Below are positions 16,053 through 25,074 of a DNA stretch of 43,512 bases, piece after piece. A program made the translations under genes and the position numbers. Under the pieces are notes generated by a model, which saw nothing but the letters and a program-made list of their open reading frames with translations, searched no databases and was not told the DNA's origin. Origin of the DNA: Tannerella sp. (GTDB taxonomy: Bacteria > Bacteroidota > Bacteroidia > Bacteroidales > Tannerellaceae); the NCBI GenBank assembly GCA_031277335.1, contig JAITMM010000074.1, positions 1 through 43,512 on the forward strand. Direction: 5' to 3'. Positions within the stretch are counted from its first letter, which is position 1; the number at the start of each line of letters is the position of its first letter.

Positions 16053-16142
16053 TAAAAAAAATCAAAAAAAAACGCATTTTGTATAAAATAATTTTCAGTT
16101 CGTACTTCAAACCGCTTGTTTTGTACTCCAAACAAGGCTATC

Positions 16143-17270
16143 CTAAACTTCCATCAGATTGCGAATCAGCCCGTCGGCCGTCATCATTCCTTTCCGGGCA
16201 ATGCGTAGCCGGTCATCGTCATTTTCCATCATTCCGTCTTTTAAAAACGGAGATGCCTCTGTCAAAAGCACGGAAAGCCGTTCCTGTCCGAACTTTTCGG
16301 CAAACTCTGTCAGTCCAATGCCCCGGCCGGTGCGCAGACGGGTCATCAGGTATTCATTATACCCGGTGCGTTCGTCCGTATATTCCTTTTCGATGTTCGG
16401 GATGCCTTTGGCGATACCTTCAAGATAATCAGGCAATGAAGCGATATTCCACTGCCGCGATTCGAGGTCGTAGGAGTGCGCCGACGGGCCGATGCCGATG
16501 TATTTCCGGTCCATCCAATAGGACGTGTTGTGACGCGAGTAACACTCAGGCCGGCTGAAATTTGAAATCTCGTAATGTATATATCCGCTTGCTTCCAATT
16601 TGTCTATCAATATGTTGAACATCTGTATAATCGTATCTTCTTCTACGGGATTGAGCAGTCCTGACTGCAACTGTTGGCTTAACGCCGTCCCTTCTTCATA
16701 CGACAGGCAATAAGCCGATAGATGAGGTAGTTGCAGGCTGATCGCCGTATCCAGGTTTTCCTCCCATTTGATAAGCGATTGATCCGGCAGTCCGTAAATC
16801 AGGTCGATGCTCAGATTCGAAAAACCGTATTGACGGCAGAGAGCGATTGCCCGGAGCGCCTGCGCTGCCGTGTGGCGACGGTTCAGCACGCGCAGTTCGG
16901 CATCATGGAAACTTTGTACCCCCATGCTGATCCTGTTAAAAGGCAGTTGCCGCAACGCAGCGACATATTCATCCGTCATATCATCCGGATTGGCTTCCAA
17001 CGTGATTTCGGGGGATGAAGATATTGTATAATAACGGTTTATGAGATTGAAAACCTGCTCGAAATCAGCCGGCTGCAACAAGGATGGCGTACCGCCGCCC
17101 CAATAGACCGTTTCAATGACGTCTCCTTCAAGGTAGTCTTTCCGCATTTCCAATTCTCGGAGGACGGCTTTTATATATTCTTCTTTATGAATGAGTTGCG
17201 TTTGAGAATAAAAGTCGCAATACGTACATCGCGTGAGGCAAAAAGGGACGTGGATGTAGAGGCCGGACAT
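16143..17270 (-). CDS. hemW: HemW-like radical SAM protein (heme chaperone, CPO-like)
   Basis: A 375-residue radical SAM protein. The cluster motif FCLTRCTYCDF (CxxxCxxC) lies in the first 25 residues, followed by YWGGGTPSLL, the ITLEANPDD strand, RISMGVQSFHD and SIDLIYGLPDQS. These define the oxygen-independent coproporphyrinogen oxidase-like/HemW group. HemW proteins bind heme and hand it to apoproteins; the true HemN has extra N-terminal features absent here. Start at 17270 (MSGLYIHVPFC) is the family N-terminus. The frame extends to 17321, but that would overlap the esterase stop. It follows the esterase by 7 bp. Confidence 0.9.
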   Translation of the reverse strand: MSGLYIHVPFCLTRCTYCDFYSQTQLIHKEEYIKAVLRELEMRKDYLEGDVIETVYWGGGTPSLLQPADFEQVFNLINRYYTISSSPEITLEANPDDMTDEYVAALRQLPFNRISMGVQSFHDAELRVLNRRHTAAQALRAIALCRQYGFSNLSIDLIYGLPDQSLIKWEENLDTAISLQLPHLSAYCLSYEEGTALSQQLQSGLLNPVEEDTIIQMFNILIDKLEASGYIHYEISNFSRPECYSRHNTSYWMDRKYIGIGPSAHSYDLESRQWNIASLPDYLEGIAKGIPNIEKEYTDERTGYNEYLMTRLRTGRGIGLTEFAEKFGQERLSVLLTEASPFLKDGMMENDDDRLRIARKGMMTADGLIRNLMEV

Positions 17271-17277
17271 GGGGTTA

Positions 17278-18534
17278 TTAAAAGTGCTTTTTCGCGAACG
17301 CGATGAATTGCTGCCAGTCAAAATCAGTCACATCATGACCGCCGGTGCGGACATGATATCCGATATGATTCATTATCGGTGTATTGATGGCAGGCATCTC
17401 GTTCGTTTCCAGGCCTTTCAAGCCATACAGTCCGTAGACGGTCCCGGCAAAGACACCGGATAGAAATTCACCTTTCGGGTCAGCCCACAAATCTTCAGCC
17501 GCACTCGCTATATAGACCGGACGCGGGGCAATCATGGCAATCAGCTCGTGCTGGTCGACCGGCAGCGCCGCTTCGTTATTGGCATAGCCGGTAAAAGCAG
17601 GGCAGAACCAGTGCGGAAAGCTCGACGTGATATGGTCTACCGTCTCGCCAAAAATACGCTTCGACAGCGCTGCGCCTCCGCAACCCGAATCGTTCGAAAT
17701 CACAATGGCAAACCGGCTATCAAGTACGCCTGCCCACAAAGCTGCCTTCCCCTGCCGCGAATGTCCCATCACTGCAACACGCTGAGAATCAAATGCAGGC
17801 ACCGATTCAATATAATCCATCATAATACTGTAACCCTTGGCCCAGGCGCCGATCGCCTGTTCGGCATGGGCGTCCGACTTCATCGCTGCATAACCGTCAA
17901 AAAGCGGAAGAATACTTTCATCCTTCATTCCCATTTTATCAGGATAAACATCGTGATAACAAGCAGTAATGACGGCAAAGCCCTCATCTATAATCCTTTC
18001 CAATGACCATCTGCGCGACTGCTCGCCTCGCGACGCCTCCTGATCCTTTGTTGATATTTTGCTTAGTGAAGGCGAAATAAGGATAATAGGATCGGCTTCA
18101 ACCGTATGATTGCCATTGAAATTGTAAGATAGAAACACGGGAATTTTAGTCTCCGCCTTCTTGGGCAGATAAATCAGCATCCAAATCTCACGCACGATAT
18201 CTCCTTTCGACAGGACAATCTTAACCTGCTGCTGTATGGCCTTGCCGTTAAGCGCATTAGTAAATTCGCGCATTTTCTCGTATTTGACGTCTATCCCGGC
18301 ATCTTTTAGAGCAAATGGGAATCCATAGACATGCTCCTGAAACAGCCACATCAACTCCGGACGGCGCATCTTTTCCCATTGCTCCACAGAAGTCACTTTC
18401 TCCCCGTTCGTACTTAGCAATACGTCAGGAAGCTGATATGCAGGAACTTTGCTCTCTTCCTCGATGGCATTTCGTTGCTGTGCGAGGGCCGGGAAAGCGT
18501 AGGAGAGCACACATAAAAAAAGTAAATATCTCAT
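17278..18534 (-). CDS. Exported CE15-type glucuronoyl esterase-like alpha/beta hydrolase
   Basis: A 418-residue secreted hydrolase: signal peptide MRYLLFLCVLSYAFPALA, then an alpha/beta-hydrolase body. The nucleophile elbow VMGHSRQGKAALWAG, the oxyanion-side SNDSGCGGAALSKR, PRPVYIASAAEDLWADP and the C-terminal GYHVRTGGHDVT (catalytic His region) match bacterial CE15 enzymes. These cleave the ester between xylan-linked glucuronic acid and lignin or other alcohols. A plant-cell-wall role is inferred. It is co-transcribed with hemW, to which it has no obvious functional link. An ATTCGTG repeat lies just upstream of its start. Confidence 0.85.
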   Translation of the reverse strand: MRYLLFLCVLSYAFPALAQQRNAIEEESKVPAYQLPDVLLSTNGEKVTSVEQWEKMRRPELMWLFQEHVYGFPFALKDAGIDVKYEKMREFTNALNGKAIQQQVKIVLSKGDIVREIWMLIYLPKKAETKIPVFLSYNFNGNHTVEADPIILISPSLSKISTKDQEASRGEQSRRWSLERIIDEGFAVITACYHDVYPDKMGMKDESILPLFDGYAAMKSDAHAEQAIGAWAKGYSIMMDYIESVPAFDSQRVAVMGHSRQGKAALWAGVLDSRFAIVISNDSGCGGAALSKRIFGETVDHITSSFPHWFCPAFTGYANNEAALPVDQHELIAMIAPRPVYIASAAEDLWADPKGEFLSGVFAGTVYGLYGLKGLETNEMPAINTPIMNHIGYHVRTGGHDVTDFDWQQFIAFAKKHF

Positions 18535-18567
18535 AATTAAATTGTTAAGCCACTAATATTTTTTTGT

Positions 18568-18640
18568 CGCCACGAATGACACGAATTAACACGAATTTAT
18601 GCATCCTTGAATCTTTGAATTTTTGAATCCTTGAATCTCT
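18568..18640 (-). repeat. ATTCGTG-type and TTGAATCTTTGAAT-type intergenic repeats
   Basis: On the minus strand three ATTCGTG units (18597-18568) precede the esterase gene. Next to them lie about four TTGAAT(C/T) units (18604-18640). The second family recurs near 15183-15212 and 42043. The function is unknown; these look like mobile or replication-slippage repeats. Confidence 0.7.
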
Positions 18641-18699
18641 TTTTCGAGGACAAAATCTTTTGCAAATATAGGCTTTATTTTGATTTTACAACGCTTGCC

Positions 18700-18729
18700 T
18701 TGTGGAGAGAAAAAAAATAATTATCTTTG
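18700..18729 (+). promoter_or_regulatory. Promoter of the EF-G paralogue
   Basis: TTG at 18700-18702, 19 bp, then TATCTTTG at 18722-18729. The start codon lies about 50 bp after the predicted transcript start, leaving a short AT-rich leader. Confidence 0.6.
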
Positions 18730-18786
18730 CAACTCATTTTATCAGACATCAAAGAATATTCAAATTCAAAATATAATATTTACATA

Positions 18787-20943
18787 ATGAAAGTTTATCA
18801 AACAAATGAAATCAGGAACATAGCTTTAGTAGGCAGTTCCGGCTCAGGAAAAACCACTCTCGCTGAAGCAATGCTTTTCGAGAGTGGCGTTATAAAACGT
18901 CGTGGCACAGTGGAAGCAGGCAATACGGTCTGCGATTATTTTCCGGTTGAAAAAGAATACGGATATTCAGTTCTTTCGACCGCATTCAGCATAGAATGGA
19001 ATAAGCTCAAAATCAACTTTCTGGATTGTCCAGGATCGGACGATTTCGTCGGAGGAGCAGTCTCCGCTCTCAATGTGATGGATGTGGCCTTGATGACGGT
19101 CAACGCGCAATACGGTGTCGAGGTCGGGACTATAAATCAGTTTCGTTACATCGAACAGTTTCACAAGCCGGTGATCTTTCTCGCCAATCATTTAGATAAC
19201 GAAAAGGCTGATTTTGACAACACATTTACTCAACTGAAAGAAAATTATGGCGATAAAGTAGTACAGGTGCAATATCCCGTACATACAGGATTGGGTTTCA
19301 ATGCCATAATCGATGTTCTTAAGATGAAGATGTATCAATGGAAATCAGAGGGCGGCGCACCGGAAATATCCGACATTCCTGCCGGCGAGCAATCAAAAGC
19401 CGCCGGGCTGCATAATACGCTTGTAGAGGCCGCAGCCGAACATGACGATGCCTTGATGGAGAAATTCTTTGAAGAAGGCACTCTCTCTGAAGACGATATC
19501 CGCACCGGTATATGCGCAGGCTTGATGAAAGGCGGGATTATACCTGTAATATGTGCAAGCAGCAGCAAAAACATCGGTGTGCATACAGTATTGGATTTCT
19601 TGGCCGACGCCGTTCCTTCAGCCGACAAGATGCCCGGCGTAGTGACAACCGACGGCACCGAAGTGTCAACAAATCCTGATGGCCCCACCAGCCTGTTCTT
19701 CTTTAAGACAACCATCGAATCGCATATCGGACAGGTATCTTTCTTCAAGGTCATATCCGGCAAAGTGAAGGTGGGCGATGATTTGATCAATTCCGATCGC
19801 GGATCGAAAGAACGTCTTGCTCAAATATTTTCCGTATCAGGACAAAACAGGATGGAAGTCAATGAAATGGCTGCCGGTGACATTGGCGCTACGGTGAAGC
19901 TGAAAGATGTCCGCAGAGGAAATACACTCAACGGTAAAGGCTGCGACTATAGGTTTGATTTCATAAAATATCCCGAACCAAAATATCGTAGGGCCGTAAA
20001 AGCCGTGAATGAAGCTGATGCAGAGAAGCTGAGCGAAGTACTTACACGCTTGCACGAAGAAGACCCGACTTGGATATTCGAACTGTCAAAAGAGCTGAAA
20101 CAGACCATCTTGTCGGGACAGGGAGAGTTTCATCTACGTACGCTGAAATGGCGTGTTGAAAATCTGGATAAGATACAAATCGAGTTTCTCGAACCGCGCA
20201 TTCCTTATCGCGAAACAATAACGAAGTCTGCACGTGCAGATTACCGTCATAAGAAACAATCGGGCGGAGCCGGACAGTTTGGTGAAGTACATCTGATCAT
20301 AGAACCTTACGTCGAAGGAATGCCTGATCCGTCAATGTATAGATTTGGAGGACAGGAATATAAGATTACTCCGAGAGATACTCAGGTAATCGAACTGGAT
20401 TGGGGCGGCAAACTGATTTTCATCAACAGCATCGTCGGAGGTTCCATCGACGCCCGTTTCCTGCCGGCCATTCTCAAAGGGGTGATGCAGCGCATGGAGC
20501 AGGGGCCTTTGACAGGATCGTACGCGCGCGATGTGCGTATCATTGTTTACGACGGCAAGATGCATCCCGTGGACAGCAACGAAATTTCTTTTATGCTGGC
20601 AGGCCGAAATGCATTCAGCACCGCCTTCAAGGAAGCCGGCCCCAAAATCCTGGAACCTATTTATGATGTGGAAGTGATGGTTCCCGGAGATTATCTGGGC
20701 GATGTGATGAGTGACTTGCAAGGTCGCCGCGCCATCATCATGGGGATGAACAGCGTCAAGGGATACGAAAAGTTAATGGCTAAAGTGCCGTTAAAGGAAA
20801 TGGCAAACTATTCTACGTCACTGAGTTCAATCACCGGCGGACGCGCTTCGTTTACGATGAAGTTTGCCAGCTACGAACTCGTCCCGACTGACGTTCAGGA
20901 TAAGTTGCTGAAAGAATACGAGGCGACACAGCAAGAGGATTAA
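18787..20943 (+). CDS. EF-G paralogue with altered GTPase motifs (EF-G2-like)
   Basis: A 718-residue translational GTPase with the complete EF-G domain order, including a domain IV signature (KKQSGGAGQFGEVHL) and the C-terminal fold (GDVMSDLQGRRAIIMGM). P-loop GSSGSGKTT is at 16-24. The G3 motif reads DCPGSDDF (80-87), so Ser84 stands where EF-G has the catalytic His of DTPGHVDF. G2 reads YGYSV instead of RGITI, and G4 reads NHLD instead of NKxD. A Bacteroides EF-G2 lacking GTPase activity and working in starved, gut-colonising cells is reported in the literature; this protein looks like that group. Start at 18787 gives the normal N-terminus. Monocistronic, ending in a hairpin at 20953-20988. 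Confidence 0.88.
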   Translation: MKVYQTNEIRNIALVGSSGSGKTTLAEAMLFESGVIKRRGTVEAGNTVCDYFPVEKEYGYSVLSTAFSIEWNKLKINFLDCPGSDDFVGGAVSALNVMDVALMTVNAQYGVEVGTINQFRYIEQFHKPVIFLANHLDNEKADFDNTFTQLKENYGDKVVQVQYPVHTGLGFNAIIDVLKMKMYQWKSEGGAPEISDIPAGEQSKAAGLHNTLVEAAAEHDDALMEKFFEEGTLSEDDIRTGICAGLMKGGIIPVICASSSKNIGVHTVLDFLADAVPSADKMPGVVTTDGTEVSTNPDGPTSLFFFKTTIESHIGQVSFFKVISGKVKVGDDLINSDRGSKERLAQIFSVSGQNRMEVNEMAAGDIGATVKLKDVRRGNTLNGKGCDYRFDFIKYPEPKYRRAVKAVNEADAEKLSEVLTRLHEEDPTWIFELSKELKQTILSGQGEFHLRTLKWRVENLDKIQIEFLEPRIPYRETITKSARADYRHKKQSGGAGQFGEVHLIIEPYVEGMPDPSMYRFGGQEYKITPRDTQVIELDWGGKLIFINSIVGGSIDARFLPAILKGVMQRMEQGPLTGSYARDVRIIVYDGKMHPVDSNEISFMLAGRNAFSTAFKEAGPKILEPIYDVEVMVPGDYLGDVMSDLQGRRAIIMGMNSVKGYEKLMAKVPLKEMANYSTSLSSITGGRASFTMKFASYELVPTDVQDKLLKEYEATQQED

Positions 20944-20952
20944 GAGTTAAGT

Positions 20953-20988
20953 GTAGCGGGACGCTAAGCTTGGCTGACGTCCCGCTAC
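20953..20988. terminator. Hairpin between convergent EF-G paralogue and DUF2007 genes
   Basis: Perfect 11-bp arms, GTAGCGGGACG (20953-20963) and CGTCCCGCTAC (20978-20988), with a 14-nt loop. There is no T-run, so it is a transcript-end or barrier hairpin rather than a classic intrinsic terminator. Confidence 0.6.
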
Positions 20989-21018
20989 TCTAACAATAAT
21001 ATTCTCCAAACTAATACA

Positions 21019-21261
21019 TTACTCCTCAGATCCGGGCACCGGGTATCCGCTGTCTCTCATGATCTCAAATGCACGAGGTGCATTGCTTTCCAGCAATTCC
21101 ACCCGTGCACCTATATCTATATATCCGCCGAAAACTCTGCTGCTCACCTCATTGCGAACATAGCAATCAATCCCTTCCGATCTTAGCAGGCTGGCTAATA
21201 TCTCGGCTTCATATACTTGTCTGAAATTGGCAATTTCCACTACTCTATCCATTGTCGTCAT
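21019..21261 (-). CDS. DUF2007 family small protein
   Basis: An 80-residue protein with the DUF2007 (putative signal-transducing) pattern: VEIANFRQVYEAEILASLL, then EGIDCYVRNE and VELLESNAPRAFEIM. The family has a ferredoxin-like ACT-type fold, and its role is unknown. Its ATG overlaps the stop of the LuxR-type gene by 4 bp, so it is made together with that regulator. A second Met three codons in is an alternative start. Confidence 0.75.
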   Translation of the reverse strand: MTTMDRVVEIANFRQVYEAEILASLLRSEGIDCYVRNEVSSRVFGGYIDIGARVELLESNAPRAFEIMRDSGYPVPGSEE

Positions 21262-21866
21262 ATTTCATTATTGGTAATCAATCCATTGGCTATAGCGTAA
21301 AACGTCAAGCCCGGTATTGTTTTGATGCCAAGCTTGGCAGTTATGTTTTTTCGATGTGTAAGCACCGTATTGAGACTGATAAATAACTGATCTGCTATCT
21401 CTTTGTTGATCATACCGGCTACGATCAGTTTAAGTACTTCACGTTCGCGTTTTGTCAAGTCTTTGCTTGTATTGGCTCGTGTAAGCGATGAGTCAGGTTC
21501 GCGTAAAATAGTGCGTAGCTGATCAATAATCTCCTCTTGCGAAAAAACAGTATTAACATAAGACCGTGATGCGGGATTCTTGACAGAAGACGGGACAGAT
21601 ATCGGCAAGCCTACTTCAGTACCTTTATTTATAATACATATCGTTTTCGCCCGTTTCGGCAAGAAGTAATCTGCTTGAACGACAAAAATGTCGGGCAAAG
21701 TAAAATAGAAATCGAAATATTCGTTTTCCGCCGGAAGAAAAGCCTCGAAAGAGGAAAAAAGCGATATTTCTACGGGGGAGAAATAATAGGTCAAGAGGCT
21801 TCGCAACCCTACACGCTGAAGTGTATCGGGCAAAATAATAGCAATTTTGTTAGACCGGGAGGACAT
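21258..21866 (-). CDS. LuxR/NarL-type HTH transcriptional regulator
   Basis: A 202-residue regulator. The C-terminal LuxR-type HTH is clear (LTKREREVLKLIVAGMINKE, then IADQLFISLNTVLTHR, about residues 137-182). The N-terminal 120 residues look like a receiver domain (IAIILPDTLQRVGLRSLL, FYFTLPDIFVVQ) but lack a clear acidic pocket and phosphorylation Asp, so control by phosphorylation is doubtful. The start at 21866 comes 8 bp after the hemerythrin-like gene stop. Upstream in-frame codons would run inside that gene. It is likely to act with the hemerythrin-like protein upstream. Confidence 0.8.
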   Translation of the reverse strand: MSSRSNKIAIILPDTLQRVGLRSLLTYYFSPVEISLFSSFEAFLPAENEYFDFYFTLPDIFVVQADYFLPKRAKTICIINKGTEVGLPISVPSSVKNPASRSYVNTVFSQEEIIDQLRTILREPDSSLTRANTSKDLTKREREVLKLIVAGMINKEIADQLFISLNTVLTHRKNITAKLGIKTIPGLTFYAIANGLITNNEI

Positions 21867-21874
21867 AAGAATGT

Positions 21875-22567
21875 TCACTGTCCTTTGTTCTCCATGCCTT
21901 CCACCATGGGTTGCAGGATGCGGAAGCGTATGCGATTGTGCTGTTTGATATCTTTTGCCAACAGGCTGATTGCAAAAATAACGGCATGACAAAGATTTTC
22001 ATCATATTCGCCTGACAGATGTTTTATCATTATGAGTTTCAAATCAGTCAGGAGTGCTTCAATGCAATCGTCGGCGTCTTCGGAATTATTATCAAGAGCG
22101 AAAACCACGTCTTTCAACGGGTTACTAAGCGAGATACAATAGGGAAACCATTCCTTTTCATCGTTTTTTATACGGCGAAGCAATATGTCCTTGAAAGAGG
22201 TGAATATTTTCTCTATCATGGACAAGGCGTTGTTATCCGGGTCGCTCATGGACAGAAACGAACGCAGATGTCGCTCTATATTAGGAAGTTGATGTCGTTG
22301 ATAATAATGATTTGTCTTTGTCAGATAGTCCACGATCTGCGACGTATGAAATCCAAGCAGTTTTTTCTGCGGGAAATAATCTTCATTCAGGAATGTGTTA
22401 ATCATAGTCAGAAAGAAATCCGTGTGCAGATTATACTGTTCACAAATTTCCTGCACAGTTGAATCACCCAGCCCGAGATGAATACCAAACCGGTGAATAA
22501 CAGGAATGAGTGAGGTGTTTTCTTCTATCACCTCACTCAATCTTATGTTAGGATAAACTAATGACAT
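21875..22567 (-). CDS. Hemerythrin-like (ScdA/RIC-related) domain protein
   Basis: A 230-residue protein. Residues 1-75 resemble the ScdA N-terminal domain (IRLSEVIEENTSLIPVIHRFG, here shown in part). The rest resembles a four-helix hemerythrin with His/Glu ligand candidates in KTNHYYQRHQLPNIERHL, NDEKEWFPY, IKHLSGEYDENLCHA and DIKQHNRIRF. RIC/ScdA proteins carry a di-iron centre and repair iron-sulfur clusters after nitric-oxide or oxidative damage. One usual His before the central EKEWFP seems replaced by Arg, so metal binding may differ. It heads an overlapping run with the LuxR-type and DUF2007 genes, suggesting a sensor-regulator unit for redox or NO stress. Confidence 0.75.
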   Translation of the reverse strand: MSLVYPNIRLSEVIEENTSLIPVIHRFGIHLGLGDSTVQEICEQYNLHTDFFLTMINTFLNEDYFPQKKLLGFHTSQIVDYLTKTNHYYQRHQLPNIERHLRSFLSMSDPDNNALSMIEKIFTSFKDILLRRIKNDEKEWFPYCISLSNPLKDVVFALDNNSEDADDCIEALLTDLKLIMIKHLSGEYDENLCHAVIFAISLLAKDIKQHNRIRFRILQPMVEGMENKGQ

Positions 22568-22615
22568 GGTTTATTACAGGTTGTAAAAAACTTACTCACC
22601 TTATAAAGAACCCTT

Positions 22616-23587
22616 TCAGGCTTGTTCCCACTGATCGCGCAACAGTTGCACGGCGGCCGTTACGGCAGCAGCACGATCTACTTCGCGGTCACGGGGCACG
22701 CCACATTCAAAGCTGACATATTTATCGTAGCCGATCATCTTTAATCCCTGGAAGCCGTCGATGTAGTTGTCTGCATCGCCGTCCAGGCCCGGAATCCAAC
22801 GGTTTTTACGGCTGGCCACATGCACGTGTTGCAGGTATTTTTTCCCTGCCGAGAGAAAGGCTCCTTTGTCGCTTGTCTCTTCCCATGTCATGTGCCAGAA
22901 ATCACCCATACACTTAACGCCCTCACAAGCAGTATCCCTGCAAAGCGAAGCAGCATCGGCTACCTGACGCAGGTAATGTGCTTCGCGACGGTTCAACGGC
23001 TCGAAGATGACTGTCGTATTGTGCTGAAGCGCAAAATCACCCATCTTCTTGAACTCTTCACAAAGGAAGGTGCGCGTCTCGGCCGTATGCGGTTTGCACG
23101 GTTCCTGCCGGTTGAAAGCAGGGACAATGATGACGCCGACCGAACCAAGCGCTCCGGCTCCCTTGATGATTTCGTTCATCGAGTCGATACATTCCTGACG
23201 CACTTTCTCGTCTTCGGAGAGGATAAATCCGCTGAAGCCTGCACATATTGCGCTGATCTTGATGTTACGTCCGCTCAAGGCTTTTTTGAGTTCCTCGACG
23301 CGTTCAGGTAAATACTTGACTGTCTTATCGTCCCGTCTACTTACCCTGCCGCTTATTTCAAGCCCTGTAACGCCAATCTTTTCCATGAAATCGAGTTTCT
23401 CGGCAAGCGTTTCGCCGGGTGCTACGCCTTCCTGTAGCGAGATATTTAATCTTGCTGACGGGTCGTAGCATCCATTGTTGACCAAAGCCTTTTGGGACGA
23501 AGCGCTTGCATTGGAGCAGGCGGCCAAGGATGCCAAAGCCGCACTGCCCAATGATGCGCGAATAAAATTTCTGCGATTAATTGCCAT
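22616..23587 (-). CDS. Tat-exported sugar phosphate isomerase/epimerase-like TIM barrel protein
   Basis: A 323-residue protein. It begins with a twin-arginine signal (NRRNFIRAS, hydrophobic stretch, then AACSNASA), which is lipoprotein-like at Cys. The body is an AP-endonuclease-2-type TIM barrel: FMEKIGVTGLEISGRVSR, TVIFEPLNRREAHYL, CMGDFWHMTWEE, YLQHVHVASRKNR and YVSFECGVPRD, with Glu/His/Asp metal ligands as in xylose-isomerase-like enzymes. It would isomerise or process a sugar in the periplasm; the substrate is unknown. It follows the Gfo/Idh/MocA gene by 14 bp. Confidence 0.8.
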   Translation of the reverse strand: MAINRRNFIRASLGSAALASLAACSNASASSQKALVNNGCYDPSARLNISLQEGVAPGETLAEKLDFMEKIGVTGLEISGRVSRRDDKTVKYLPERVEELKKALSGRNIKISAICAGFSGFILSEDEKVRQECIDSMNEIIKGAGALGSVGVIIVPAFNRQEPCKPHTAETRTFLCEEFKKMGDFALQHNTTVIFEPLNRREAHYLRQVADAASLCRDTACEGVKCMGDFWHMTWEETSDKGAFLSAGKKYLQHVHVASRKNRWIPGLDGDADNYIDGFQGLKMIGYDKYVSFECGVPRDREVDRAAAVTAAVQLLRDQWEQA

Positions 23588-23601
23588 TTTAGCAGTCTTT
23601 A

Positions 23602-25047
23602 TTATTGTTTTGCTGCTGCTGCTGCTCTTCTGGCAGCTTGTTCAGCCCTTCTGGCGGCTGATTGTACCTCTGCCTCTTCTGCAGAAATACCGGGAACAGG
23701 AACTTTATAGACTGACAAATCCATCTTTCCGGAGAAGTTCAGATCTTTGGGAGTCAAATCCTTGGTGTCTGCCGTCATCCCGTCCCAAGTCGTCATCTTG
23801 CCTGTATAGGCTGATTCACGTCCCATCAACGCTGCCATATTGGCAACGGCTGTTTCTGATGCCTGGTCTATTGATTTGCCTGCACGGATAATATTAATCC
23901 AGTTCACATGTTCCAGAGTATAAGGATCTTGCTGTTGAGTATTGGCTTTCTCGGCTTCAGAATCGTATTTCCAAATTACATTTCCGGCCAAATCCTTGAT
24001 CACATGCTCTCCTCTTGTCTCCCATGAGCCTTTCGTTCCCTGGATAAATTCATATACTCCTCCGTCACAACCACTTATCTGACGACACATGCTATGTACA
24101 TGGATACCGTTTTCCATTTCAAAATCAATACTGAAGTTATCGTATTGATCTCCTGTAATACGGCGCTGACGCGATCCGAATCCTAAGGCTGATTTTGGTT
24201 TCAGTCCTGTAAACCATGTCCATACGTCCAGATTATGTACGTGTTGTTCTACGATATGGTCGCCTGACAGCCAAATCCAGTTCACCCAGTTGCGGATCAT
24301 CCATTCACATTCGTTCCAACCCGGTTGGCGGTCGCGGTGCCATAATTTACCTCCATTCCAGTATACGGCGCCACCGGTGATATCACCGATCATACCGTTC
24401 ATAATCTGCTGATAAGATGCTACATAACTGCGTTGGTGATGGCGTTGCGTACCGGTAACTACGGCTAAGTTCTTGGCTTGAGCCTGCTTGGCTGTTGCTA
24501 TTACCGAACGGTAGCCTACTGCGTCTACGAACAACGGTTTTTCCAAGAAGCAATGTTTACCTTTTTCGACGGCATATTGAAAATGCTGCGGACGGAAATA
24601 CGGAGGCGTAGCCACGATGACTACATCTACACCGCTGTCGATGACCTGCTTGTAATTATCCAAACCGGTAAACCAGTTGTCCTGCGGGACATCAATATTG
24701 AATTTCTCCTTAATTCCCTTGGCGCAACTTTCAATCCTATCTCTATAGGTGTCGCCCAATGCTGTGATTGTTATTCCTTTGGCTGCTGCCAAGAAATTAA
24801 GCGCTGCTCCCGAACCACGTCCGCCGCATCCGATGACGCCGGCTTTTAGTTCCTTGCCGTCGGTTGCCAAATCGGGTAATTCAGGGACATAATATGTTCC
24901 CGCTTCTTTTAACGGCGTATATTTTACGGCGCCTGATTCACCTCCTGCACATGATGTGAGGATACTTCCGGTACCTACCATACCGGCTGCTCCGACTAAT
25001 GCAGAGCTTTTCAAAAAACTTCTTCTACTAATGCTGTTTTCTTTCAT
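23602..25047 (-). CDS. Tat-exported Gfo/Idh/MocA family oxidoreductase
   Basis: A 481-residue enzyme with a twin-arginine signal (SISRRSFLKSS...ILTSC, lipobox at the end). Next come a Rossmann start (AGVIGCGGRGSGAALNFLAA), the EKPLFVDA catalytic loop and the HQRSYVASY/MQNGM-like region of periplasmic family members. NAD(P) is normally bound before export. Such enzymes oxidise or reduce sugars at C2/C3, or use a bound nucleotide in internal redox. The last 30 residues are Ala/Arg/Gln-rich (QAARRAAAAAKQ), encoded partly by a CTG-type trinucleotide run (about 23610-23625). It lies between the cytochrome-SUMF1 gene and the isomerase. Confidence 0.85.
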   Translation of the reverse strand: MKENSISRRSFLKSSALVGAAGMVGTGSILTSCAGGESGAVKYTPLKEAGTYYVPELPDLATDGKELKAGVIGCGGRGSGAALNFLAAAKGITITALGDTYRDRIESCAKGIKEKFNIDVPQDNWFTGLDNYKQVIDSGVDVVIVATPPYFRPQHFQYAVEKGKHCFLEKPLFVDAVGYRSVIATAKQAQAKNLAVVTGTQRHHQRSYVASYQQIMNGMIGDITGGAVYWNGGKLWHRDRQPGWNECEWMIRNWVNWIWLSGDHIVEQHVHNLDVWTWFTGLKPKSALGFGSRQRRITGDQYDNFSIDFEMENGIHVHSMCRQISGCDGGVYEFIQGTKGSWETRGEHVIKDLAGNVIWKYDSEAEKANTQQQDPYTLEHVNWINIIRAGKSIDQASETAVANMAALMGRESAYTGKMTTWDGMTADTKDLTPKDLNFSGKMDLSVYKVPVPGISAEEAEVQSAARRAEQAARRAAAAAKQ

Positions 25048-25074
25048 GACAATTTTGTTTTAGAATGAATACTG

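Noticed and set aside
16046-16558. 170-codon plus-strand frame across the hemW 3' end
   Set aside because: It lies antisense to hemW with a residue mix typical of shadow frames.
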